NCBI GenBank assembly: GCA_016787415.1
Contig: JAEUUT010000228.1
Span: 1-64,000 of the forward strand
Direction of reading: 5' to 3'
Origin: Saprospiraceae bacterium
GTDB taxonomy: Bacteria > Bacteroidota > Bacteroidia > Chitinophagales > Saprospiraceae
Length of the DNA: 64,000 nt
Both the position numbers and the translations under genes were made by a program. This document shows positions 42,119-50,090 of the stretch, piece by piece (position 1 is the stretch's first letter; each line of letters opens with the position of its first letter). The notes beneath the pieces are model-generated. The model had not been told where the DNA came from. It saw only the letters and a list, made by a program, of their open reading frames with translations, and did no database searches.

Positions 42119-42811
42119 ATGCTTCCTTTCGAAATCATCTACGACGACGAACACATCATCGCCATTAATAAGCCACCAGGAATACTGGTACACAGGAGCC
42201 GCCTGAGCGAAGACAAAGTGTTTGTGCTGCAATTGTTGCGCGACCAGATAGGGCAACGACTTTTCCCGGCGCATCGCCTCGACCGCGCTACTTCGGGTGT
42301 ATTGCTGTTTGGAAAAACAACAGAAGCAGCAGCGGCGCTGGGCGTGCAGTTTATGGACAAGTCGCTCGACAAAAAATACATCGCCATTGTGCGCGGGTTT
42401 GTGCCGGAACAAGACACCGTAAATTATCCGCTGGCCGACGAAGAATCAGGGAAAGGACTGGTGGATGCCGTAACGCATTACAAACGCATTCAGCAAGTTA
42501 CCTGCGACATGGCCATCGGCCTGCGCTACCCCACTGCACGCTTTTCGCTGGTGGAAGTAATGCCCGAAACGGGGCGTCGGCACCAGATTCGCAAGCATTT
42601 TGCCCACCTGCGCCACCCCATCATCGGCGACCCACGCCACGGCGATGTGAAACACAACAAATATTTCCGTGAACAATTCGGTATCACCCGCTTGTTGTTG
42701 CATGCGCAGCAATTGTCGGTCCAACACCCGGATACTGGCGAACTCCTATTGCTGGAAGCGGCGCCGGATGCGGAGTTTGTGCGGGCGCGACACCTGATTT
42801 TTAGTGATTAG
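42119..42811 (+). CDS. RluA/TruC-type pseudouridine synthase
   Basis: About 230 residues from ATG 42119; the longer open frame is a translation of the heptamer array. It has the RluA-family motif I region EHIIAINKPPGILVHRS (~11-27), the catalytic motif HRLDRATSGVLLFGK with Asp55, and motif III RFSLVEVMPETGRRHQIRKH (~140-160). There is no S4 domain, and the small size and sequence suggest TruC-like (tRNA U65) specificity, but 23S rRNA targets are not excluded. It is cytoplasmic. A MITE-like palindrome separates it from the next gene. Confidence 0.9.
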   Translation: MLPFEIIYDDEHIIAINKPPGILVHRSRLSEDKVFVLQLLRDQIGQRLFPAHRLDRATSGVLLFGKTTEAAAALGVQFMDKSLDKKYIAIVRGFVPEQDTVNYPLADEESGKGLVDAVTHYKRIQQVTCDMAIGLRYPTARFSLVEVMPETGRRHQIRKHFAHLRHPIIGDPRHGDVKHNKYFREQFGITRLLLHAQQLSVQHPDTGELLLLEAAPDAEFVRARHLIFSD

Positions 42812-42833
42812 TGGTGAATCAACTTAGTTTCTA

Positions 42834-42997
42834 AGAAGTTGTTTGAGTTAATTTGTCGAGGGCAGAAAGAGCGGATTTTGTTGGCAGGCAAGGCTTATTT
42901 TGGAGGGAATAGCCGAAGGCTATTGCCGAGAAAATAGCCGCAGCATGCCGACAAAAGACGGTTTTCTGCTCCGATAAAATTAACTCAAACAACTTCT
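42834..42997. mobile_element. MITE-like complex palindrome, 164 bp
   Basis: The terminal inverted repeats agaagttgtttgagttaat (42834-42852) and attaactcaaacaacttct are perfect over 19 bp. The inner stretches ggattttgttggca / tgccgacaaaagacg and an aatagccgaaggctatt hairpin also pair. There is no coding capacity. It is probably a non-autonomous element unrelated to types A-G. Confidence 0.75.
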
Positions 42998-43053
42998 AAA
43001 AAATCAGCGGCTAAATTGGTTCACCACTAGCGCATTTTGCCTCTTGCCGCTTG

Positions 43054-43061
43054 TATTTTTG
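43054..43061 (+). promoter_or_regulatory. -7 element (TATTTTTG) of the epimerase gene
   Basis: An exact TAnnTTTG 18 bp before ATG 43080; the TTTG at 43036-43039 gives a rather short 14-bp spacer. Confidence 0.45.
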
Positions 43062-43079
43062 CCCTTTGATGTACAAAAC

Positions 43080-44081
43080 ATGGCAGTAAAAACCTTTTTC
43101 TGTATCGATGCCCACACCTGCGGCAATCCTGTGCGACTCGTTGCCGGAGGTGGCCCTTTGCTGGAAGGCGCCAATATGAGTGAAAAACGCCAGCATTTCC
43201 TGCGCGAATACGACTGGATTCGGCGTGGCCTCATGTTCGAGCCGCGTGGGCATGACATGATGAGTGGCAGCATTCTTTACCCGCCACACGATCCTGCCAA
43301 CGATATTGCGGTGTTGTTTATCGAAACCAGCGGCTGCCTGCCCATGTGCGGCCACGGACTGATTGGTACAGTCACCATTGCCATTGAGCAGGGACTGGTG
43401 TCGCCCGCAACACCGGGCCGATTGCGGGTGGAAACGCCCGCAGGCTTGATAAACGTACAGTATGTGCAGGAAGGTAAAAAGGTGAAATCGGTCAGGCTTA
43501 CCAATATCGCGGCGTATCTGGCTGCCGAAAAAATCGAGGTAGAATGCCCCGATCTTGGCATGTTGCAGGTAGATGTAGCGTATGGAGGCAATTTTTATGC
43601 AATTGTAGATCCACAGCCGAATTTTAAGGGCTTGCAACATTTCCGGGCCGAGCAACTGATTGCCTGGAGCCGGGCACTGCGCGAACGCATCAATGAAGGC
43701 CATTCATTTGTGCATCCCGACAACCCTACCATTCGGGGCTTGAGCCATATTTTGTGGACGGGCGAGCCCCTGGATGCAGGTTCGACGGCCAGAAATGCCG
43801 TTTTTTATGGCGACAAAGCCATCGACCGCTCTCCCTGCGGCACCGGCACGAGCGCGCGCATGGCGCAGTGGTATGTACAGGGCCGACTACGCCCGGGGCA
43901 GGAATTTGTACACGAAAGCATCATTGGTTCCCGTTTTATCGGCCGCATTGAGGAAGAAACAAGCGTGGCTGGTCGGCCTGCCATTCGGCCATCCATTGAA
44001 GGCTGGGCGATGGTAACCGGGTACAACACGATTATGCTGGACGACGACGACCCGTATGTACACGGATTTCAGGTTATTTAA
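43080..44081 (+). CDS. Proline-racemase superfamily enzyme (4-hydroxyproline 2-epimerase-like)
   Basis: About 333 residues from ATG 43080. Both catalytic cysteines are present: C90 in CLPMCGHGLIG and C253 in DRSPCGTGTSARMA. Two cysteines, in contrast to Thr in the first position of trans-3-hydroxyproline dehydratases, indicate an epimerase or racemase of proline or 4-hydroxyproline. FCIDAHTCGNPVRLV at 7-21 and GRIEEET near 290 are family features. Collagen-like hydroxyproline use is typical of the family. The metallo-beta-lactamase gene follows 10 bp downstream, so they form a short operon. Confidence 0.9.
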   Translation: MAVKTFFCIDAHTCGNPVRLVAGGGPLLEGANMSEKRQHFLREYDWIRRGLMFEPRGHDMMSGSILYPPHDPANDIAVLFIETSGCLPMCGHGLIGTVTIAIEQGLVSPATPGRLRVETPAGLINVQYVQEGKKVKSVRLTNIAAYLAAEKIEVECPDLGMLQVDVAYGGNFYAIVDPQPNFKGLQHFRAEQLIAWSRALRERINEGHSFVHPDNPTIRGLSHILWTGEPLDAGSTARNAVFYGDKAIDRSPCGTGTSARMAQWYVQGRLRPGQEFVHESIIGSRFIGRIEEETSVAGRPAIRPSIEGWAMVTGYNTIMLDDDDPYVHGFQVI

Positions 44082-44091
44082 ATGAAAAAAT

Positions 44092-44730
44092 ATGACGCAG
44101 GTACAGGCTTTTGAATTCAGTCCGTTTGCAGAAAACACCTATATAGTATACGACGACACGGGCGAATGCGCCATTTTTGATCCGGGTTGCTTTACAGAAG
44201 CCGAACGACAGACGCTGGCAGGTTTTATCCGCGAAAAGAACCTGCGGCCGGTGCGGCTCATCAATACGCATTGCCACCTCGACCACGTTTTTGGCAATGC
44301 ATTCGCAGCACGCACCTGGGGCCTGACGCTGGAAGCGCACGCCGAGGAAGTTTTTTTTCTGGAACGTTTTCCCATGACCTGCCAGATGTATGGCATCGTC
44401 GGGGCCGAAGAATCGCCCATGCCTGGGAAATTTTTGCAAGGCGGCGATACCGTCCAGTTTGGCAACACTCGATTCGATATTCTTTTTACCCCCGGGCACT
44501 CGCCGGCAAGCCTGTCGTTTTATTGCAAGGAAGCCGAATTCGTACTGGCTGGGGATGTACTTTTTATGGAAAGTATCGGCCGCACCGACCTACCTGGGGG
44601 CAACATGGAAACCTTGCTACAAAGCATTCGTAGTCAATTGTTTACATTACCCGATCACACGGTGGTTTACCCTGGCCACGGCCCTGCTACCACCATCAGG
44701 CATGAAAAAGAGTACAACCCTTTTTTGTAA
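44092..44730 (+). CDS. Metallo-beta-lactamase fold hydrolase (glyoxalase II-like)
   Basis: 212 residues. The zinc motif is NTHCHLDHVFGN (H60, H62, D64, H65). More distal ligands are LFTPGHSPASLSF (His ~140), VLAGDVLF (Asp ~160) and VYPGHGPATT (His ~200). This is the compact glyoxalase-II-like / YcbL-type thioesterase arrangement. The start is ATG 44092, ten bases after the epimerase stop. The substrate is unknown. Co-operonic with the epimerase; the next gene is 44 bp downstream on the same strand. Confidence 0.9.
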   Translation: MTQVQAFEFSPFAENTYIVYDDTGECAIFDPGCFTEAERQTLAGFIREKNLRPVRLINTHCHLDHVFGNAFAARTWGLTLEAHAEEVFFLERFPMTCQMYGIVGAEESPMPGKFLQGGDTVQFGNTRFDILFTPGHSPASLSFYCKEAEFVLAGDVLFMESIGRTDLPGGNMETLLQSIRSQLFTLPDHTVVYPGHGPATTIRHEKEYNPFL

Positions 44731-44774
44731 GAATTGTATAGATTTGATCCTTTTGCAACGGTTCCTGGCTCGAA

Positions 44775-45446
44775 ATGAATTATTTACCTGCATACCGGCT
44801 CAAAATTTACCGCAACTTCAAGGCCATAGAAGCGGTGGATTTTCATGGTATTGTGCGGTATTATGAACGTTACGAACAGGATATTCATCAACTCGATTTC
44901 GAGGAGTATTTTGATTGCCTGGCTTCCTATACACAAGCCTTGTACGAAATTGGCGACTACCGCAAGCACCTGGTCATGTGTGATTTTCTGCTGGAAACCA
45001 TCATTATTCAGAATGTGGAAACCTGGGGCGGCGAAGACCTGTATACCAGAACCTTGCTGGCAAAAGCCACTTCGCAGTACTACGAACAGGAGTACCAATC
45101 GGCCGAACACATTTTAATGGAATTTGTCAAAATCACTCCCGAGAATACCCTACCGGCACAAAAACTGTGGAAAAAATGTCTGTTGTGCCAAAAACCTGTC
45201 TGGCTCATGCGTATACGCGCACTGGGGGTGGGGATTTTGCTTTTTACAGCCCTCTTTATTGCCATTGAAATATTTGTAGTAGCCCCTTTTTTCAGCGAAT
45301 ACCATGCACGCGTACAGCAGGCACATAATGTACTGCTTGTGCTGGGGTTATTCATCCTGTTTGCCGGAGAACTTCGGCATATATGGATTTGTCATCATTC
45401 CGTGAATCGTTTTGTCCAGCACGCACGACAAAAAAAATCCGCCTGA
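44775..45446 (+). CDS. Hypothetical protein with two C-terminal TM helices
   Basis: 223 residues. The first ~140 are soluble and helical, with a TPR-like pair (EEYFDCLASYTQALYEIGDYR and TLLAKATSQYYEQEYQSAEH). Two hydrophobic segments follow (~147-170, LGVGILLFTALFIAIEIFVV; ~183-205, LLVLGLFILFAGELRHIWI), so the C-terminus anchors it in the inner membrane. I do not recognise a family. It belongs to the run of same-strand genes from the epimerase to the M20 enzyme; it could be an accessory scaffold. Confidence 0.7.
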   Translation: MNYLPAYRLKIYRNFKAIEAVDFHGIVRYYERYEQDIHQLDFEEYFDCLASYTQALYEIGDYRKHLVMCDFLLETIIIQNVETWGGEDLYTRTLLAKATSQYYEQEYQSAEHILMEFVKITPENTLPAQKLWKKCLLCQKPVWLMRIRALGVGILLFTALFIAIEIFVVAPFFSEYHARVQQAHNVLLVLGLFILFAGELRHIWICHHSVNRFVQHARQKKSA

Positions 45447-45473
45447 ACACCGACGCCTTCATCTGATAGAACC

Positions 45474-46676
45474 ATGGATATTAAAGAACGCATACTGGAA
45501 CTTGCCCGCCAATACCACCCGTACAGCATCGAGCAGCGCCGATACCTGCACCAACACCCGGAATTGTCGTTCGAAGAAATAGAAACCAGCCGTTACATCG
45601 CCGCACAACTGCGCGATGCGGGCATCGAGCATCGGCAGGGCGTGGGCGGGCATGGCATTGTTGCCCTTGTAAAAGGCCGCCAGCCCAATAAACGTGTGGT
45701 GGCGTTGCGCGCCGATATGGACGCGCTACCGATACAGGAAGCCAACAATGTGCCGTATAAAAGTCAGCACAATGGTGTCATGCATGCATGCGGACACGAT
45801 GTTCATTCGGCTTCATTGCTCGGTGTGGCTCGTATCCTGCACGACCTGCGCGACTCATTTGAGGGCAGTATCAAATGTATTTTTCAACCTGGCGAAGAAA
45901 GGCTCCCCGGCGGGGCATCCATTATGATCAAAGACGGCGTACTGGAAAAGCCTAAACCAGCAAGCATTTTTGCCCAGCACGTACATCCGCCGCTCCGTGC
46001 AGGTATGGTTGGATTCAGAGCCGGTATCTACATGGCTTCTTCCGACGAATTGTTTGTCACCGTAAAAGGGAAAGGCGGGCATGGCGCTATGCCACACGAA
46101 TGTATTGACCCAATCGTCATCACGTCGCAGATCGTGCTGGCTCTCCAGCAAATCATCAGCCGCTATTGTGATCCGGCTATTCCGGCAGTATTGACTTTTG
46201 GTAAAATCAACTCAACCGGTGGCGCTACCAATGTCATCCCCAATGAAGTAAAATTGGAGGGCACTTTCCGCACTATGAATGAGAAATGGCGGAACGAAGC
46301 CCACAAACGCATGAAAAAAATGGCGGAAAGCATCGCCAAAAGTATGGGTGGCGCTTGCGAATTCAATATTGTCCGGGGCTATCCAGTATTGCACAACCAC
46401 CCGGAATTGACCGCCCGTGCAAAAAAATGGGCCATCGAATTGCTGGGGAAAGACCGCGTAGCCGACCTGCCACTCCGAATGACCTCCGAAGATTTTTCTT
46501 ATTTCGCGCAAGCCATGCCCGCCTGTTTTTATCGGCTGGGCACCAGCAATCCGGAGCGCGGCATCCAGTCGGCCCTGCACACCAGTACTTTCGATATTGA
46601 TGAAAAAGCACTGGAAACGGGATTGGGGCTGATGAGTTGGCTGGCCCTGATGGAAGTCGTGAGTCCTAAGTCCTGA
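45474..46676 (+). CDS. M20 family metallopeptidase / N-acyl-amino-acid amidohydrolase
   Basis: 400 residues. Metal ligands are visible in RADMDALPIQE (~77-87), HACGHDVHSASLLG (~105-118), GEERLPGGA (~143-151), HVHPPLRAG and the C-terminal TSEDFSYF. The sequence is closest to the aminoacylase/carboxypeptidase (AbgB/HipO-like) group that removes N-acyl groups from amino acids. The last residues VVSPKS and the TGA stop (46674-46676) are array-encoded, so the ancestral C-terminus is unknown. It is cytoplasmic. Confidence 0.92.
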   Translation: MDIKERILELARQYHPYSIEQRRYLHQHPELSFEEIETSRYIAAQLRDAGIEHRQGVGGHGIVALVKGRQPNKRVVALRADMDALPIQEANNVPYKSQHNGVMHACGHDVHSASLLGVARILHDLRDSFEGSIKCIFQPGEERLPGGASIMIKDGVLEKPKPASIFAQHVHPPLRAGMVGFRAGIYMASSDELFVTVKGKGGHGAMPHECIDPIVITSQIVLALQQIISRYCDPAIPAVLTFGKINSTGGATNVIPNEVKLEGTFRTMNEKWRNEAHKRMKKMAESIAKSMGGACEFNIVRGYPVLHNHPELTARAKKWAIELLGKDRVADLPLRMTSEDFSYFAQAMPACFYRLGTSNPERGIQSALHTSTFDIDEKALETGLGLMSWLALMEVVSPKS

Positions 46677-46790
46677 GTCCTAAGTCCGTAGAGTACACCT
46701 TATTACCTTCGGCGTTACTGAATATCAATACCAAGAGTAGTAAGGTGTACTCTACGGACTTAGGACTCAGGACTCAGGACTTACGACTCA
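46655..46790. repeat. Type B heptamer palindrome shared by two convergent gene ends
   Basis: gtcctaa / gtcctga heptamers, the core ccgtagagtacacctta paired with taaggtgtactctacgg, and a ~40-nt loop. The TGA stops of both the M20 gene (46674-46676) and the O-antigen ligase gene (46774-46776) lie inside. The loop is homologous, inverted, to the one at 50008. Confidence 0.93.
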
Positions 46791-48084
46791 GTAGGCCCCA
46801 CACCAGCCACGCCACCCGCCCGTCGTGCCAGAAATTGTTGAAAAGGGCGTGGATGAAAAATGTAAGCAGGGCGAAAGTAACAGCCAGTGCCAGCCATTGT
46901 TGCTCCTTGGAAGGTGCAGAATGCCAGGCTTGGATACCCGTAACCGCTGCTGCTATGATAAGTAGAGCCCGCCACAACAACCCCGGCCACCCCGTTTCGG
47001 CCAGCGCCTGAAAGTACTCCGAATGCGCGCCGCCGCCACGCCCCATCTGGTCGGGCCGCAGGTCCCGGGCTGGGTCTGTAATGCTAATGCGGGTCATTTC
47101 TTCCGGTTGCTGAAAAGACAGGTATTGAAATTGAAACGTTCCGGGCCCCCATCCCGTGAGTGGCCGCTGTTCGGCCATGCGCCAGGCACAGGCATACCGA
47201 TTGAGGCGTTCGAGGGAAGAAACATCCCTGTCTATTTTTTCCTTAAAAAATGGAAGTAGCGCTACAATTACCCCTGCACCAGCAACATAGACCAGCCCTG
47301 CCACACTTCTTTTTTTCATAAACACCGCCGGCGCCAGACATCCGAATGCAAGTGCCAAAGAGAGCCACGCCGCCCGGCAAGAAGCCAATATAAGAGCAGC
47401 AATAAACAATATGGTGAAAAAGCAGGCCACACGTGGCCTGAATACGATCCACACAATGGGTAACAACATCACCAGCACGGCGCTATACAGGGTATGATCG
47501 GGGAAAAAAGGCAACGTCGCGAGCATAGACTGGTCGGCCCGAAAATGGTAGAACGCATGGTGCCCCATTATAAAAACGACCACGCCTGCCATCGAAATAG
47601 TAAATAATGCCAGCAATCGTAGCCGCCAGGTGCTAAAACCCGAAAGTCCGATAAAAAACACAAAAAACTGTCCGGTTTCCACAACCCAGTATTTCAGAGA
47701 AACCAGCGGCATCGAAGAAAAAAACACACAGACACTCAGCCACAACCACCACAGCAGTGCCAGCCGGGAAATGCTGTCTGTCGGGAAAAACGATTTCCTG
47801 GCGCCGGCGTTTTTCCAAAGATACCAGACCAGGCCTATGCCTGCTGCCATGGTGAACACCTCCGACGGAAGCCGGATCAGTCCCATGTCGCCCAAGGTTA
47901 CTTCCACAGACCACGGCAAAAAAAAAGTCAGCAAGGCATACAGGAAGAATAACCAGCCTGGGGCTGCTGAACTTACTTCAGGCTTTTGAGAGATGCTTGC
48001 CCACTCACTTACCCATTTGTCATAGTAAACTGACAGAGCAGCGACCAACTTTTTTAATCGTTTCTTCATCTTGAATGCATTCAT
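46774..48084 (-). CDS. O-antigen ligase family membrane protein
   Basis: About 436 residues from ATG 48084 (MNAFKMKKRLKK); the frame to 48186 is open but the extra N-terminus is not conserved-looking. Roughly 10-12 TM helices, and a large periplasmic loop near 300-380 ending in the ligase-type RLNRYACAWRMAEQRPLTGWGPGTFQ motif. WaaL-family enzymes transfer polysaccharide from a lipid carrier to an acceptor at the periplasmic face. It may act with the exopolysaccharide operon at 3975-8823, but it is 40 kb away. The last residues LSRKS come from the type B array. Confidence 0.85.
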   Translation of the reverse strand: MNAFKMKKRLKKLVAALSVYYDKWVSEWASISQKPEVSSAAPGWLFFLYALLTFFLPWSVEVTLGDMGLIRLPSEVFTMAAGIGLVWYLWKNAGARKSFFPTDSISRLALLWWLWLSVCVFFSSMPLVSLKYWVVETGQFFVFFIGLSGFSTWRLRLLALFTISMAGVVVFIMGHHAFYHFRADQSMLATLPFFPDHTLYSAVLVMLLPIVWIVFRPRVACFFTILFIAALILASCRAAWLSLALAFGCLAPAVFMKKRSVAGLVYVAGAGVIVALLPFFKEKIDRDVSSLERLNRYACAWRMAEQRPLTGWGPGTFQFQYLSFQQPEEMTRISITDPARDLRPDQMGRGGGAHSEYFQALAETGWPGLLWRALLIIAAAVTGIQAWHSAPSKEQQWLALAVTFALLTFFIHALFNNFWHDGRVAWLVWGLLSRKS

Positions 48085-48320
48085 TCGGAACAAGTGCTTG
48101 TCATTGGTCTTAAAGCACAAATTTGAGGCATTTTTACTCAAAAACACAGCCTGAGACTGAATGAACAAACTGTAAACATCTTTCAAATTTTACTGAAAAA
48201 TGTTTTTTTGTAGATTTTGTCAAAATAACATAAATATTTGATTGTCAATTTTTTACGAACAAAAACCGTGTTTCAACATTTAATTTTGCTAATTATTAGC
48301 ATTTTTTTGTTGAACTAGTA

Positions 48321-48352
48321 TTTGGATTGAGTTAAACAAGTTTGTAACTTTG
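48321..48352 (+). promoter_or_regulatory. Promoter of the ECF sigma-factor gene
   Basis: TTTG (48321-48324), a 20-bp spacer and TAACTTTG (48345-48352) match the Bacteroidota -33/-7 consensus exactly. The start site would be near 48358, giving a ~27-nt leader. The preceding 48085-48320 is AT-rich with no other signal. Confidence 0.75.
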
Positions 48353-48372
48353 AGGCATCAAATTAAATAAAC

Positions 48373-48379
48373 AAGGAGG
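48373..48379 (+). promoter_or_regulatory. Strong Shine-Dalgarno sequence AAGGAGG
   Basis: A full-length Shine-Dalgarno 5 nt upstream of ATG 48385. Most genes in this window have no recognisable one, so this initiation site is exceptional. Confidence 0.7.
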
Positions 48380-48384
48380 CAGCC

Positions 48385-48903
48385 ATGACACCCATGGAAT
48401 TCAATACCAAACTGAATACGTTGACGACGCTACTACACTCCTTCGCCTATAACCTGACGAAGAATGTGGAGGATGCCAAGGACTTGTATCAGGAGACCGC
48501 TTATCGTGCTTTGTTCAACCGCGATAAGTTCCAGCCGGACACGAACTTTAAAGCGTGGATGTTTACGATCATGAAAAACATCTTCATCAACAACTACCGC
48601 AAAAAAGTTAAGTCCAATACGATTCTGGATACCACCGACAACCAGTACTACCTCAATTCCGGCAGCCATGCTACCAACAATGCAGCGGAAGGCGGAATTA
48701 TGCTGAAAGAACTGAATGCCATGGTATCATCGCTCGACGACAGCATTCGCGTGCCCTTCCTGATGCATTTCGAAGGATTCAAATACCAGGAAATTGCTGA
48801 CGAACTGGAACTGCCGCTGGGTACCGTAAAAAGCCGGATATTTTTCGCCCGCAAGGAACTGAAAGATAAAATCCTTTCTAATTACGGTTTCCACCCGAAC
48901 TAA
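48385..48903 (+). CDS. ECF-type RNA polymerase sigma factor
   Basis: 172 residues. Region 2 is YNLTKNVEDAKDLYQETAYRALFN (~25-48) with FKAWMFTIMKNIFINNYRKK (~60-79). Region 4 is SIRVPFLMHFEGFKYQEIADELELPLGTVKSRIFFARKEL (~117-157), an HTH with the GTVKSRIFFAR recognition helix. No anti-sigma gene is adjacent (the downstream genes are on the other strand beyond a type A palindrome). A strong promoter and Shine-Dalgarno precede it. It likely directs a stress or envelope regulon; the target set is not visible. Confidence 0.92.
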   Translation: MTPMEFNTKLNTLTTLLHSFAYNLTKNVEDAKDLYQETAYRALFNRDKFQPDTNFKAWMFTIMKNIFINNYRKKVKSNTILDTTDNQYYLNSGSHATNNAAEGGIMLKELNAMVSSLDDSIRVPFLMHFEGFKYQEIADELELPLGTVKSRIFFARKELKDKILSNYGFHPN

Positions 48904-48927
48904 GGTTTAGCAGGTGCGCCTACAACG

Positions 48928-48969
48928 ATCCCGAATTTTTCACTCGTGAAAAATTCGGGATTTTTTTTG
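48928..48969 (+). terminator. Intrinsic terminator of the sigma-factor gene
   Basis: A 16-bp perfect stem, atcccgaatttttcac with its complement (48928-48943, 48946-48961), a 2-nt gap and eight Ts. Confidence 0.85.
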
Positions 48970-48988
48970 CGAAAGTGGTTTGGGGGAT

Positions 48989-49158
48989 GAATCAGGATTT
49001 TGAGGATTTAAAGGATTAGAAGGATTCCTACCTCGATGTCGAAATTAACAAAATTTGATTCGAAATAAACCCACTTGTAGCGTATTCAATTAATTGGAAG
49101 AATTTCGACATCGAGGTAGGAATCCTTCTAATCCTTTAAATCCTCAAAATCCTGATTC
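48989..49158. repeat. Type A palindrome, complete 170-bp copy
   Basis: Same length and layout as the other type A copies. The inner stem is CCTACCTCGATGTCG paired with CGACATCGAGGTAGG, a different sequence from the other copies but perfectly paired. It fills the gap between the sigma-factor terminator and the SDR gene stop (49168). Confidence 0.93.
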
Positions 49159-49167
49159 TCCCCTCCC

Positions 49168-49953
49168 TCACAAACTCCGCGTCCTCCCGCCATCTACCGG
49201 CAAGTTGATGCCATTGATATATGCCGCCGCCGGGCTGGCCAGGAATGCCACGGCCGCAGCCACTTCGGCAGGTGCAGCAAAACGTCGGGCCGGCACATGG
49301 CTTTTAAACTGTTGTTCTACAGCCTCTTGTGAAAGTCCTGAAGCGGCAGCGCGTTTTTCTATGATTTCTGTCAGCCGCCCTGTAAGCGTGTAGCCAGGTA
49401 GTACATTATTCACCGTAATACCAAACTGCGCGGTTTCATTGGCCCATGTTTTTGCCCAGCCAGCCACTGCCCAGCGCGTGGTATTGGAAACGCCCAGGTT
49501 GTCGAGCGGTTCCTTTACCGAGGTACTGATGATGTTAATGATGCGACCAAATCCCACATTTTTCATACCGGGCAACACAGCCTGCGCCAATAAGTGATTG
49601 CACAACAAATGATTGTGCCAGGCCTGCACAAATGCCGCCTCAGTCGCCTCTGTAATAGGGCCTCCGGGCGGGCCACCAGTGTTGTTCACCAGGATGTGTA
49701 TTTCCTGCTGCGCCAGTAGTGCCTGTACTTTTTGCTGCAAATCGGCACTGTTCGAAAAATCGACCGCCAGATAGCCGTGTACTTGCCCCTGGCTGGTGTC
49801 CATTGATCGTACTGCCTCTTGCAACGTACTTTCCGTACGCGCCATCAGGGTTACGTTGGCGCCAAGCGCCGCCAGTTCAGTTGCTACCGCCCGGCCGATT
49901 CCGGCACTGGCGCCGCCTACTAGGGCATTTTTGTGAAGTAGAGATAGATTCAT
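49168..49953 (-). CDS. SDR family oxidoreductase lacking the canonical Tyr/Lys
   Basis: About 261 residues from ATG 49953 (MNLSLLHKNALVGGASAGIGRA); the frame to 50079 adds residues translated from the heptamer array. It has the Rossmann GGASAGIGRAVATELAALGA and NNTGGPPGGPI. Where classical SDRs have YxxxK, the segment LGVSNTTRWAVAGWAKTWANE has Ser and Arg, as in the atypical FabG-like group. Substrate and activity are unknown. It is transcribed after tetR on the same strand, with a type B palindrome between them. Confidence 0.87.
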   Translation of the reverse strand: MNLSLLHKNALVGGASAGIGRAVATELAALGANVTLMARTESTLQEAVRSMDTSQGQVHGYLAVDFSNSADLQQKVQALLAQQEIHILVNNTGGPPGGPITEATEAAFVQAWHNHLLCNHLLAQAVLPGMKNVGFGRIINIISTSVKEPLDNLGVSNTTRWAVAGWAKTWANETAQFGITVNNVLPGYTLTGRLTEIIEKRAAASGLSQEAVEQQFKSHVPARRFAAPAEVAAAVAFLASPAAAYINGINLPVDGGRTRSL

Positions 49954-49962
49954 GGTGGAAAA

Positions 49963-50090
49963 GAGTCCTGAGTCGTGAGTCCTGAGTCCTAAGTCCGTAG
50001 CGTACACCGTACTACTCTTGGCATTGATATTCAGGAATGCCGAAGGTAACAAGGTGTACACTACGGACTTAGGACTCACGACTTAGGACT
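49963..50090. repeat. Type B heptamer palindrome between tetR and the SDR gene
   Basis: gtcctga / gtcgtga / gtcctaa heptamers with the core gtccgtagcgtacacc paired with ggtgtacactacggac. The tetR stop TAA (50083-50085) is inside it. Its loop (50008-50050) is the inverted homologue of that at 46705-46745. Confidence 0.9.
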
